The notes under the pieces: generated by a model
What the model saw: only the letters and a program-made list of their open reading frames with translations
Databases searched by the model: none
What the model was told of the DNA's origin: nothing
Shown here: positions 53,106-63,648 of the stretch, piece by piece
Numbering within the stretch: position 1 is the stretch's first letter
Layout: each line of letters starts with the position of its first letter
DNA from: a bacterium
Lineage (GTDB): Bacteria > Krumholzibacteriota > Krumholzibacteriia > LZORAL124-64-63
NCBI GenBank assembly: GCA_016703265.1
Contig: JADJCK010000007.1
Span: 310,001 to 374,000, forward strand
DNA length: 64,000 nt
Reading direction: 5' to 3'
Position numbers and translations under genes: made by a program

Positions 53106-54821
53106 TTGGAACCCCACGTGAAGTCGCTCATCGAGCGGATCCGCGACGGCATCATCGGCGATGACCGCGCGCTCGACGGCCCCTACGGGCCGCGGCGCCT
53201 GACCTACGCCGACTACACGGCCAGCGGGCGCTCCCTTTCGTTCATCGAGGATTTCCTGCGCGAGGAAGTGCTGCCGCTCTACGCCAATACCCATACCGAG
53301 ACCTCGAGCACCGGCCTGCAGACCACGCGCTTCCGCGAGGACGCGCGGCGCCTGGTCCACGATGCGGTGGGCGGCAACGACGACGACATCGTCATCTTCT
53401 GCGGCTCCGGCGCCACCAGCGCCATCAACAAGCTCGTCGAGATCATGAACCTGCGGTTGCCGCGTGACCTCGACCTGCGCCACGGGCTGTCGGCGCGCAT
53501 CCCGGCCGACCAGCGCCCGGTCGTGTTCATCGGGCCCTACGAACACCACTCGAACGAATTGCCATGGCGCGAGACCATTGCCGATGTGGTGACCATCGCC
53601 GAGGACCAGGACGGGCGCATCGACCAGGCCCACCTGGCGCGGGAACTGGAGCGGTACGCGGCGCGGCCGCTGAAGATCGGCAGCTTCTCGGCCGCCAGCA
53701 ACGTGACCGGCATCGTGTCGGACACGGCCGGCATCTCGACGCTGCTGCACATGCACGGCGCCCTGGCCTTCTGGGATTTCGCGGCGGCGGCACCCTACGT
53801 CAGGATGGAGATGAACCTGCGCGTCGAGGGCGAATCAGGTGCCCTGGCGTACAAGGATGCGGTCTTCATCTCGCCGCACAAGTTCATCGGCGGGCCGGGT
53901 ACGCCCGGCGTGCTGGTGGCCAAGCGGCAGTTGCTGACCAACACGGTGCCCACGGTGCCGGGCGGTGGCACGGTCTCGTACGTGAGCCCGGCCGGGCACA
54001 CCTACCTGACCGACCCTGCGCACCGCGAGGAAGGCGGCACCCCGGCGATCATCGAGGCGATTCGCGCCGGCCTGGTCTTCCACCTCAAGGACGCAGTGGG
54101 CGCCGCGAACATCGAGCAACTGGAGAAGTGCTTCGTCGACCGCGCCATCACCGCCTGGTCCGCCGACCCGGACATCCGCATCCTGGGCAACCTGAAGGCG
54201 AAGCGGCTGTCGATCGTGTCGTTCGTCATCCGTCGCGGCGACCGCCTGCTGCATCACAATTTCGTCGTGGCGCTGCTGAACGACCTGTTCGGCATCCAGG
54301 CGCGGGGCGGCTGTTCCTGCGCCGGTCCCTACGGTCACCGGCTGCTCGGCATCGACCTGGCGCACAGCGAACGGTTCCACGCGGCCATCAACGGCGGCAG
54401 CGAGGGCATCAAGCCCGGCTGGGTCCGCGTGAATTTCAACTACTTCATCAGTGAGGCCGTGTTCGACTTCGTCATCGCCGCGGTCCGCTTTGTCGCGCGT
54501 GACGGCTGGCGATTCCTGCCCGACTACGACTTCGATGCGCACACGGGCATTTGGCGGCATCGCGAAGCGAGGCGCGGCGATACGCTGAGCCTCGACGACG
54601 TCACCTACCGCACCGGCCGGATGGCGTGGCACACGCATCACCGGGTGGCGCCCGAAGGCGCGCTCGACGGCTACCTGCTCGAGGCGGTGCGTCTGGCTGC
54701 CGTACGAGCCGCCGCCGGCGCTGGCGCAACCGGTGCGAACGTGACCGCTGCAGCCCTTCCGCCGCTGCCGAGCGAGTTCGAGAGCCTGCGCTGGTTCCCG
54801 TTGCCGGGCGACACCGACTGA
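53106..54821 (+). CDS. Class V aminotransferase (cysteine desulfurase/selenocysteine lyase-like)
   Basis: A 571-residue PLP enzyme. The PLP lysine is in FISPHKFIGGPGTPGVLV, and the active-site-type cysteine region is QARGGCSCAGPYGHRLLG. The N-terminal part is YADYTASGRSLSFIEDFL and NTHTETSSTGLQTTRFRE. It is longer than SufS or CsdB (about 405) owing to C-terminal additions. The TTG start at 53106 is chosen as the first codon that matches; GTG 53118 is possible. Family members remove sulfur or selenium from cysteine or selenocysteine; its specificity is unknown. Confidence 0.8.
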   Translation: MEPHVKSLIERIRDGIIGDDRALDGPYGPRRLTYADYTASGRSLSFIEDFLREEVLPLYANTHTETSSTGLQTTRFREDARRLVHDAVGGNDDDIVIFCGSGATSAINKLVEIMNLRLPRDLDLRHGLSARIPADQRPVVFIGPYEHHSNELPWRETIADVVTIAEDQDGRIDQAHLARELERYAARPLKIGSFSAASNVTGIVSDTAGISTLLHMHGALAFWDFAAAAPYVRMEMNLRVEGESGALAYKDAVFISPHKFIGGPGTPGVLVAKRQLLTNTVPTVPGGGTVSYVSPAGHTYLTDPAHREEGGTPAIIEAIRAGLVFHLKDAVGAANIEQLEKCFVDRAITAWSADPDIRILGNLKAKRLSIVSFVIRRGDRLLHHNFVVALLNDLFGIQARGGCSCAGPYGHRLLGIDLAHSERFHAAINGGSEGIKPGWVRVNFNYFISEAVFDFVIAAVRFVARDGWRFLPDYDFDAHTGIWRHREARRGDTLSLDDVTYRTGRMAWHTHHRVAPEGALDGYLLEAVRLAAVRAAAGAGATGANVTAAALPPLPSEFESLRWFPLPGDTD

Positions 54822-54882
54822 ACCCGGGGCCGGCCGCGGGCCGGCCTCCACTGGACGCCCGCCGGGCGGGTGAAGGAGCCGC

Positions 54883-55419
54883 ATGACCGCCTACGCCGCC
54901 TGGGTCGCCGCGAATCCCTGGCTGTCGGCAGCGTTGCAGTTCGCGCTGCTCGGCACGCTCGGCGAGATTGTCGCCGCCAGCCTCCGTCGCCGGATGCCGG
55001 CCCTGCCCTGTTCGCCGCTGCAACTGGCGGCCAAGGTCATCGCCTGGGCGGTGCTGGGACTGGTGATCAAGGCCGGTTTCACGGGGATGAAAGGCTTTAC
55101 GGCGGCGCTCCTGGAGCACGGCGTCCTGCCGGCGTGGTGCGCGGCCGGGTTCGGGCACGCGCTGGCGCTGTCGGTGCTGACCAACGTCTTCTTCGGGCCG
55201 CAGATGATGGCGTTCCACCGCTGGGAGGACAACCTCATCCTCGGTCGTCGCGACTGGTCCGGGCTGACCAGGGCCTGGCTCACCCTCGCGTGGTTCTGGA
55301 TCCCCGCGCATACCATCACGTTCAGTCTGCCGCGCGACTACCAGATCGGGCTGGCCGCGGTGTGGGGGCTGGTGCTGGGCATTATCCTGGGCTGGTCGGG
55401 CGGGGAGCGGCGTCGCTGA
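54883..55419 (+). CDS. Mpv17/PMP22-like membrane protein
   Basis: A 178-residue integral membrane protein with about four helices. The C-terminus (LTLAWFWIPAHTITFSLPRDYQIGLAAVWGLVLGIILGW) resembles the Mpv17/PMP22 signature, which is best known from eukaryotic peroxisomes and mitochondria but also occurs in bacteria. The function is unknown. Confidence 0.6.
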   Translation: MTAYAAWVAANPWLSAALQFALLGTLGEIVAASLRRRMPALPCSPLQLAAKVIAWAVLGLVIKAGFTGMKGFTAALLEHGVLPAWCAAGFGHALALSVLTNVFFGPQMMAFHRWEDNLILGRRDWSGLTRAWLTLAWFWIPAHTITFSLPRDYQIGLAAVWGLVLGIILGWSGGERRR

Positions 55420-55457
55420 AGCGCGGCCGAAGGGTGGCGATAGGCGGCGATGAGCAA

Positions 55458-55958
55458 TCAGTCGCGCGGCTCCGGCGCATGGATCAGCGCCACGATCGCC
55501 TCGAGACCTTCGCGATCCACATCGCTGAACGCAGCCGGACGGTCGGAGTCCACGTCGAGCACGGCGACGATGTTGCCGTGTGCGTCGCGCACCGGCACCA
55601 CGATCTCGCTCTGCGACCGGGAGTCACAGGCGACGTGGCCGGGGAAGGCGTGCACATCGGCGACCACCAACGCGGCGCCGCTCGTCACGGCAGCCCAACA
55701 GACCCCCTGCGGCCCCGCCAGCTCGGAACACGCCAGCGGCCCCTGGTACGGGCCCACGACCAGCTTGCCGTCCTGCAGCCGGTAGAACCCCGTCCAGAAG
55801 AAGTGGGGCTGTTTGTGGTGCAGCACGGCACACGCGGTGGCCATGCGCGCCACGGGGTCATCCGTCTTCCGGTAGAGTTCGAGCAACTGCTCGCGCAGGC
55901 GGCGATAGCGGCCGGCCAGGGCCGCCTCCGCGGCGGTGGGCTTGTCGGGTGCGTTCAT
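55458..55958 (-). CDS. msrC: Free methionine-(R)-sulfoxide reductase (GAF domain)
   Basis: A 166-residue GAF-domain enzyme that reduces free methionine-R-sulfoxide. The three catalytic cysteines are at about 77 (LACSEL), 87 (GVCWAA) and 111 (HVACDS), with the same spacing as Cys84, 94 and 118 of the E. coli enzyme. Other family motifs are FFWTGFYRL and VADVHAFPGH. It starts 2 bases after the hydantoinase stop, so is in its operon. Confidence 0.93.
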   Translation of the reverse strand: MNAPDKPTAAEAALAGRYRRLREQLLELYRKTDDPVARMATACAVLHHKQPHFFWTGFYRLQDGKLVVGPYQGPLACSELAGPQGVCWAAVTSGAALVVADVHAFPGHVACDSRSQSEIVVPVRDAHGNIVAVLDVDSDRPAAFSDVDREGLEAIVALIHAPEPRD

Positions 55959-55960
55959 GC

Positions 55961-57364
55961 TCAGGTGTCCTTCCGAAGCAGCGCAGTGTCGAGGGCGCGC
56001 GGCAGGAAGACGCCGCCGGGCTGATCGGGACACAGGGCGCCGTCGCGCACGACGCGGATGCCCCGCAACCAGACATCGGTGACCCGGCCGACCGCCGGCC
56101 TGCCGTCCCAGAGCGAACCCGCCACATCGCTGCCGGCGGCAGGCTGCCAGGTGTAGCGCTCTTCGGGGTCGAACAGGACGATGTCCGCATCAAAACCGGG
56201 GGCCAACCGGCCCTTGCGCGCGCCGAGGCCCATGAGTGCGGCCGGAAGCTCGGCGAAGGCCTGCTGCCAGCGCCAGGGATCGAGGCGGCCCTCGCAGACC
56301 GCCATCGTGTGGCTGAGCACCAGGCGCTCGCCGACACCGCCGCAGCCGTTGGGCACCTTCATGAAACCGCCTGGAGCGGCGCTGCGCTTCGTGGCCAGGG
56401 CGAACTCGCAGTGGTCGGTCGAGAGCAGGTCGATGGCGCCGTCGGCCAGGCCCGCGAGCAGGGCCGCGCCGTGGCCGGCCGGGCGCAGCGGTGGCGAGCA
56501 GATGGCGGCGAGAGCGGCATCCTCGTCGGCACGATAAGCCGCATCGTCGGCGAACAGATGGTGGACACAAACCTCGCCGAGGGCGGCCGGGCCACCGCCT
56601 TCGCGGTCGCTCTGTGCGCGGCGCAGGGCCGCCAGCGTGCCCGCCGCGCTCATGTGCACCACCAGCAGCGGACAGTCCGCCTGTCGCGCCAGGTCCAGCG
56701 CCAGGACGGCTGCCTGGACCTCCGACTCGACCGGGTGCGCATCAGGGTGCCAGCGCGGGGCGGTGCGTCCCGCCGCGAGAAGTTCGGCTTCGACCTGCGC
56801 GTTCAACTCGCCGTCCTCGGCGTGGACCAGGAGCAGGCCGCCGGCTTCGGCGACAGCGTCCATGAGCGACGACATAGCCACCGGGGTCAGCATGAGCCGG
56901 CCCTTGTAGGCGAGGAATCCCTTGAACGTCGGTAACCCGGCCCGCAGGAGCGCCGGCAACTCCGCCAGGCGTTCCGGCGACGCATCGACCACCGTCACGT
57001 GCAGGCCGTAGTCGCAGAGGATGTGCCCATCGGCCATGACCCGCCACCGGGCCACGGCCGCCGCCAGCGGTTCGTCGTGGTCAGGGTTGGCGAAGTCGAT
57101 GATGGTCGTCGTTCCACCGAGCAGGGCCGCAGCAGAGCTCTCGCGCCAGCCGAGGCTGGACAGGCCGCCGCCCAGCGGCATGCCGAAATGCGTATGGGCG
57201 TCAACGCCGCCCGGCAGGACCCAGCGTCCGGCGGCATCGGTGTCGCCGGCAGCCGGTTCGCCGCCCCGCGGCGGCTCGATCATAATGATGAGCCCGTCTT
57301 CCACGACCACGTCGGCAGGCACCGGCCCGCCGGCGGTAAGTATTTTGCCGCCTTGAATTCTCAT
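55961..57364 (-). CDS. hyuA: Dihydropyrimidinase/hydantoinase-like hydrolase
   Basis: A 467-residue cyclic amidohydrolase. Metal motif GVDAHTHFGMPLGG (near 60), carboxylated lysine in TFKGFLAYKGRL, histidines in LLVHAEDGELN and LLVVHMSAAG, and aspartate in DLLSTDHCEFA. The hydrolase opens five- or six-membered cyclic diamides such as hydantoins, dihydropyrimidines or allantoin-like rings. An E. coli relative (HyuA) belongs to the ygeWXY-xdh cluster. ATG 57364 was chosen as start of the conserved MRIQGGKIL. Confidence 0.87.
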   Translation of the reverse strand: MRIQGGKILTAGGPVPADVVVEDGLIIMIEPPRGGEPAAGDTDAAGRWVLPGGVDAHTHFGMPLGGGLSSLGWRESSAAALLGGTTTIIDFANPDHDEPLAAAVARWRVMADGHILCDYGLHVTVVDASPERLAELPALLRAGLPTFKGFLAYKGRLMLTPVAMSSLMDAVAEAGGLLLVHAEDGELNAQVEAELLAAGRTAPRWHPDAHPVESEVQAAVLALDLARQADCPLLVVHMSAAGTLAALRRAQSDREGGGPAALGEVCVHHLFADDAAYRADEDAALAAICSPPLRPAGHGAALLAGLADGAIDLLSTDHCEFALATKRSAAPGGFMKVPNGCGGVGERLVLSHTMAVCEGRLDPWRWQQAFAELPAALMGLGARKGRLAPGFDADIVLFDPEERYTWQPAAGSDVAGSLWDGRPAVGRVTDVWLRGIRVVRDGALCPDQPGGVFLPRALDTALLRKDT

Positions 57365-57454
57365 GCGTTCATGAATACTCTCTTGATGACTGAACGACCA
57401 CAAAATTCACCGGCTCGCCCGTGGCCGGATCCTGGCAGGGAAAGGAAATCCGCC

Positions 57455-58123
57455 ATGAAGAGAATCCTGGCACTCATCGTCATCGCCACGCTGCTGGCCG
57501 GATTGGCCGGTTGCGCCAGCATGAGCCGCAAGGAAAAGGGTGCCGTCATCGGTGCCGGATCCGGCGCGGTTCTCGGCGGCATCATCGGCAAGCAGGCCGG
57601 CAACACGGCCCTCGGCGCCATCCTCGGCGCTGCGGTCGGCGGCGCTGCCGGCGCCTACATCGGCAACTACATGGACAACCAGGCCGAGGAGATCGAGCGC
57701 GACCTGGACGGCGCCACGGTCGAGCGTGTGGGCGAAGGCATCAAGATCACCTTCGACTCCGGCATCCTGTTCGCCGTCGGCAAGAGTGAGTTGCAGTCGG
57801 CGGCGCGCACGAACCTGACGAATCTCGCGACGATCCTCAACAAGTATCCCGACACCGAGATCCTGATCGAGGGCCACACCGACGCCACCGGCAGCGACGA
57901 GTCCAACCTCACGCTGTCGCGCAATCGCTCGGGTTCGGTCGCGAACTACCTCGAGGGCCTGTCGGTGTCTCCCACGCGTTTCACCACCATGGGCTACGGC
58001 GAATCGCAGCCGATCGCGGACAACGAGTCCGAGTCGGGCCGTCAGGCAAACCGCCGCGTCGAACTGGCGATCATGGCCAACGACAAACTCAAGAAGGTCG
58101 CCGAGCAGAAGGCCGGCAACTAA
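57455..58123 (+). CDS. OmpA-family lipoprotein with glycine zipper
   Basis: A 222-residue outer-membrane lipoprotein. Lipobox LAGLAGC (Cys 20), a glycine-zipper segment (GSGAVLGGIIGKQAGNTALG, about 35-75), then an OmpA domain (IEGHTDATGSDESNLTLSRNRS and GYGESQPIADNESESGRQANRRVEL) that binds peptidoglycan. AAAGGA lies before the ATG. It is divergent from hyuA and 17 bases before the carboxylase gene. Confidence 0.93.
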   Translation: MKRILALIVIATLLAGLAGCASMSRKEKGAVIGAGSGAVLGGIIGKQAGNTALGAILGAAVGGAAGAYIGNYMDNQAEEIERDLDGATVERVGEGIKITFDSGILFAVGKSELQSAARTNLTNLATILNKYPDTEILIEGHTDATGSDESNLTLSRNRSGSVANYLEGLSVSPTRFTTMGYGESQPIADNESESGRQANRRVELAIMANDKLKKVAEQKAGN

Positions 58124-58140
58124 GCCGGACCCGGAGACGG

Positions 58141-59886
<1,746 letters not shown>

Positions 59887-60630
59887 GTCGTTGCCACCGT
59901 CGGAAACCGCGGAATCCGCGCCCGACATCGGGCCCGGCGGCCGCCACCGGCCTCAGGCCGTGGTCCTGCGTTCGACGGGCAGCGTCTTCTGCGCCGGCGC
60001 CCACCTGGGCGAGATGGCCGAGGCCGGGCGTGCCGAGCTGGAGGCCAACCTGGCGGCGGCCACACGGCTGGGGGAAATGTTCCGCGCGGTGCGCGACTGC
60101 CCGGCCCCGGTCGTGGCGCGCGTGCAGGGTGGTGCCTTCGGCGGCGGCGCCGGGCTGGCTGCCGCCTGCGACCTGGTCGTGGCGGGGCCGGCGGCGAAGT
60201 TCTGCTTCACCGAGGTGCGCCTGGGCCTGGTGCCCGGCGTGATCAGCCCGCTCGTGGTGTCGCGCCTGGGCGAGGCGCGGGCGCGCGACCTCTTCCTGAC
60301 CGCCCGCACCGTCGACGCCGCCGAGGCGCACCGGCTGGGCCTGGCCGACCGGCTGGCGCCGCCCGGCGAACTGGACCGGGCCGTCGAGGCCGTGGTCGAC
60401 GACCTGCTGCGCGCGGGGCCGGCGGCCCTCGGCGCGGCCAAGCAGCTGTTGCGTGACGTGGTGGCCGCCGGGTACGCAGGCAGCGCCGCCGTTTGCGCGC
60501 AACGCATTGCCGAGGCGCGCGCCACGCCGGAAGCACAGGCGGCCCTGGCTTCCTTCCTCGGGCGCCGACCCGCGCCCTGGACGCCGGCTGCAGGCTGGCG
60601 ACTCGAACCCTGCGACGGGGAGGCCCGCGC

Positions 60631-62196
60631 GTGACCGCTCCGCGACGCGAGATCCGCACCGTACTGGTGGCCAACCGCGGCGAGATCGCCGTGCGCGTGA
60701 TCCGTGCCTGCCGGGAACTGGGGCTGCGCACCGTGGCCGTGTGCTCGGAGGCCGACCGGCGCGCGCTGCACGCCGAGCTGGCCGACGTTGCGGTGGTGCT
60801 CGGTCCGCCCGAGCCGTCTGCCTCGTACCTGCGGGCCGACCTGATCATCGCCGCCGCCGTGCAGACGGGCGCCGACGCGGTGCACCCCGGCTACGGCTTC
60901 CTGGCCGAGAACGCGGCCTTCGCCGAGGCGTGCGCCGCCGCGGGGCTGGTCTTCATCGGGCCGTCGCCGGCCGTCATCCGCGCCATGGGCGAGAAGACCG
61001 CTGCGCGCGCCGTGATGGAAAAGGCGGGCGTCCCGGTCGTGCCGGGCGCGCGCCTGCCGGAGCCGACTGCCGACGGCGCCTTCGACGCCAACGCCGTGCA
61101 CGCGGTCTGCGACGGCGTCGGCTATCCGTTGATGGTCAAGGCCGCGTTCGGCGGCGGCGGCAAGGGCATGCGGCTGGTGCAGGACCGCGCACAGGTGGTG
61201 GCTGCCTGCGAGGCGGCGGCCCGCGAGGCGCGCGGCGCCTTCGGCGACGGTACCGTCTACGTCGAGCGCTTCATCGCCCAGCCGCGACACATCGAGTTCC
61301 AGGTCTTCGGCGACAGCCATGGCAACGTCGTGCACCTGTTCGAGCGCGAGTGTTCGATCCAGCGTCGCCACCAGAAGATCATCGAGGAGACCCCGTCGCC
61401 CGCGCTGGACGAGGCGCGCCGCGCCGCGATGGGCGCCGCCGCGGTGGCCGCCGCCCGCGCCGTTGGCTACGAGGGCGCCGGCACCGTCGAGTTCCTTGTC
61501 GACCCGTCCGGGAACTTCTACTTCCTGGAGATGAACACCCGCCTGCAGGTGGAGCACCCCGTCACCGAGCTGGTCACCGGCCAGGACCTGGTCTGCGCGC
61601 AGATCCTGGTTGCCGGCGGCGCCCCGCTGCCCTGGAAGCAGTCGGACCTGACGGCCCGCGGCCACGCCATCGAGTGCCGCGTCTACGCGGAGGATCCCGA
61701 GAACGGGTTCATGCCCTCGCTGGGAACGCTGCTGCTGCTGCGGGAGCCGTCGGGTCCCGGCGTGCGCGTCGACTCGGGCGTCCGGCAGGGCGACGAAGTG
61801 AGTCTCTACTACGATCCGATGATCGCCAAGCTGAGCGTGCACGCGCCCGATCGCCCGGCGGCCATCGCGCGCATGGCGGCGGCCCTGCGCGACTACCCGA
61901 TCCTCGGCGTGACCACGAACCACGAGTACCTCCTGGCCGTGCTGGCCGAGCCCGCGTTCGCCGCCGGCCGCCTGCACACCGGATTCCTCGAGGAGCACCT
62001 GCCGCACTGGCGCAGCGGTCGGGCCGTCGATGCCGGGGTGGCGCTGCTGGCGACCGCGGCGGCCGAGACGGGCGGGCGCGCACGCGGTGGCGCCACGTCA
62101 TTGACCGGCAGCGCGAACGCCGCCGACGGCGAGCCCGTAGCGGCAGCCTCGCCGTGGGACCGCCTGGGGCGCTATCGCCACCCGGGACTGGGTTGA
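60631..62196 (+). CDS. Biotin carboxylase subunit
   Basis: A 521-residue biotin carboxylase. VLVANRGEIAVRVIRACRE opens it; the ATP-grasp loop is KAAFGGGGKGMRLV and the C-terminal part includes FLEMNTRLQVEHPVTE and RGHAIECRVYAEDP. Unlike usual methylcrotonoyl carboxylase alpha subunits (about 660 residues), the biotin carrier is a separate gene 22 bases downstream. The tail SPWDRLGRYRHPGLG resembles the linker before that domain. The GTG start overlaps the crotonase stop. Confidence 0.93.
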   Translation: MTAPRREIRTVLVANRGEIAVRVIRACRELGLRTVAVCSEADRRALHAELADVAVVLGPPEPSASYLRADLIIAAAVQTGADAVHPGYGFLAENAAFAEACAAAGLVFIGPSPAVIRAMGEKTAARAVMEKAGVPVVPGARLPEPTADGAFDANAVHAVCDGVGYPLMVKAAFGGGGKGMRLVQDRAQVVAACEAAAREARGAFGDGTVYVERFIAQPRHIEFQVFGDSHGNVVHLFERECSIQRRHQKIIEETPSPALDEARRAAMGAAAVAAARAVGYEGAGTVEFLVDPSGNFYFLEMNTRLQVEHPVTELVTGQDLVCAQILVAGGAPLPWKQSDLTARGHAIECRVYAEDPENGFMPSLGTLLLLREPSGPGVRVDSGVRQGDEVSLYYDPMIAKLSVHAPDRPAAIARMAAALRDYPILGVTTNHEYLLAVLAEPAFAAGRLHTGFLEEHLPHWRSGRAVDAGVALLATAAAETGGRARGGATSLTGSANAADGEPVAAASPWDRLGRYRHPGLG

Positions 62197-62218
62197 GAAC
62201 CATGCGCAGGGAGCGGCC

Positions 62219-62725
62219 GTGCAGCTGAAATTCCGCGACGACAACGGTGAACACGCCCTCGCCGTCCGTCACCAGGAGGGCGGTTGGCTCGTGACGCCCG
62301 AGGGTGAAACGACGGGAGCGTCAGTCATCGCTGCCGCCGACGGTGCCTGGCTCGTGACGCTTCCTGACGGCAGCCGGCGCCGGGCCTGGGTCGTGGCGCA
62401 GCGCGACGAGCGCCTGGTGTTCTGCGACGGTCGCGTCCACCGGTTGCGCCGGCCCGACCCGGTCCACGCCGGCGAAGCCGTGGCCGACGTGGCCGAGGGG
62501 CCGAACCTGCACGCGCGCATGCCGGGCAAGGTGGTGCGCCTGCTGGTGTCCGCCGGCCAGCAGGTGTCCGCCGGCCAACCGCTCGTGATCATGGAATCGA
62601 TGAAGATGGAAACCGAGTTGTCGGCGCCGTGCGCCGGGATCGTCGAGCGCCTTGCGGTCGGCGAAGGACAGGTCGTCGCCCAGGGCGACCTGCTGATTGC
62701 CGTCGAGGCCTCGCCCATCGCTTGA
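62219..62725 (+). CDS. Biotin carboxyl carrier protein
   Basis: A 168-residue carrier. The biotin lysine is in VIMESMKMETEL (near residue 132), after a Pro/Ala-poor beta-rich N-terminal region (LKFRDDNGEHALAVRHQEGG). The GTG start follows GGGAG. It supplies the biotin arm for the carboxylase above. Confidence 0.93.
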   Translation: MQLKFRDDNGEHALAVRHQEGGWLVTPEGETTGASVIAAADGAWLVTLPDGSRRRAWVVAQRDERLVFCDGRVHRLRRPDPVHAGEAVADVAEGPNLHARMPGKVVRLLVSAGQQVSAGQPLVIMESMKMETELSAPCAGIVERLAVGEGQVVAQGDLLIAVEASPIA

Positions 62726-62751
62726 GCGGCGGCACTATTCCGGGAGATGAG

Positions 62752-63648
62752 ATGGACCACCGCCTGCAGGAGATCATCGCCGCCACCGGCGAGCTTCCGG
62801 CATTGCCGTCGACGACCTCGCGTCTGCTGGCGCTGCTGGACGACGAGAGTGCCGGGGCCGACGCCGTGCTCGAGGTGATCGGCACCGATGCCTCGCTGAC
62901 CGCCAACCTTCTGAAGCTGAGCAACAGCGCCTATTACGGATTGCGTCGCCAGGTGGGCACCGTCAACGAGGCGCTGATGATGCTGGGCAGCCGCACCGTC
63001 GTCTCGCTGGCGTTCGCCACCAGCCTGGGCGACGTGTTGCGGGGGCCGCTGGCCGGCTACCGCCTGGAGCGCGATGTCCTTTGGCGGCATTCGCTGGCCG
63101 TCGCCGTGGGGGCGGCCCACCTGGCCGGCACGGGCGCCGCCGGCGCCCCCGACAGTGCCCGTGTTTCGCGGGACCGCGCCTTCACCGCCGGTCTCGTCCA
63201 CGACATCGGCAAGCTGGTGCTCAACGGCGCCCTCAAGGCGAAGCTTCAGCAGTTGCCCCAGACCGCCGGCTTCGACGTGCTGGTGCGCGGTGAGCGCGAG
63301 ATCCTCGGCTTCGACCACGCCGAAGCCGGGCAGGCGCTGGCCGAGTCCTGGAATTCCCCGACCGGGCTGGCCACCGTCATCGGCGCGCACCATGTTCCGT
63401 ACACCGCCGGCTGCCTGGCCGACCTGGGGCCCGAACCCGCGGCCGCCGACCTGCTGCGCGCCGTGGCGGGCGCCAACCTGACCGCCAGCCGCGCGGGCCT
63501 CGGCGCCGGCGACCTGTGCACCGACGACGCCCCCTGGCTCGAGGCGCTCGACGCGCTGGGCGTAGCCGAGGTCGACGCGCGCGAGGTGCTGGCCCGCCTG
63601 CCCGGTGATGTCGCGTCGCTGGCCGACGCGCTGAAAGGTCGTCCGTGA
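62752..63648 (+). CDS. HDOD-domain signalling protein
   Basis: A 298-residue HDOD protein. It has the conserved opening (LPALPSTTSRLLALLDDES, VLEVIGTDASLTANLLKLSNSAYYGLRRQVGTVNEAL) and VHDIGKLVL. HDOD domains lack the HD-GYP catalytic residues and act in signalling, often with c-di-GMP or stress pathways. The role here is unknown. Its end overlaps the arsC-like start. Confidence 0.88.
   Translation: MDHRLQEIIAATGELPALPSTTSRLLALLDDESAGADAVLEVIGTDASLTANLLKLSNSAYYGLRRQVGTVNEALMMLGSRTVVSLAFATSLGDVLRGPLAGYRLERDVLWRHSLAVAVGAAHLAGTGAAGAPDSARVSRDRAFTAGLVHDIGKLVLNGALKAKLQQLPQTAGFDVLVRGEREILGFDHAEAGQALAESWNSPTGLATVIGAHHVPYTAGCLADLGPEPAAADLLRAVAGANLTASRAGLGAGDLCTDDAPWLEALDALGVAEVDAREVLARLPGDVASLADALKGRP

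Noticed and set aside
57366..57396. FadR-like operator between hyuA and ompA
   Set aside because: CGTTCA...TGAACG has wrong spacing and lacks the TGAA-N6-TTCA core.
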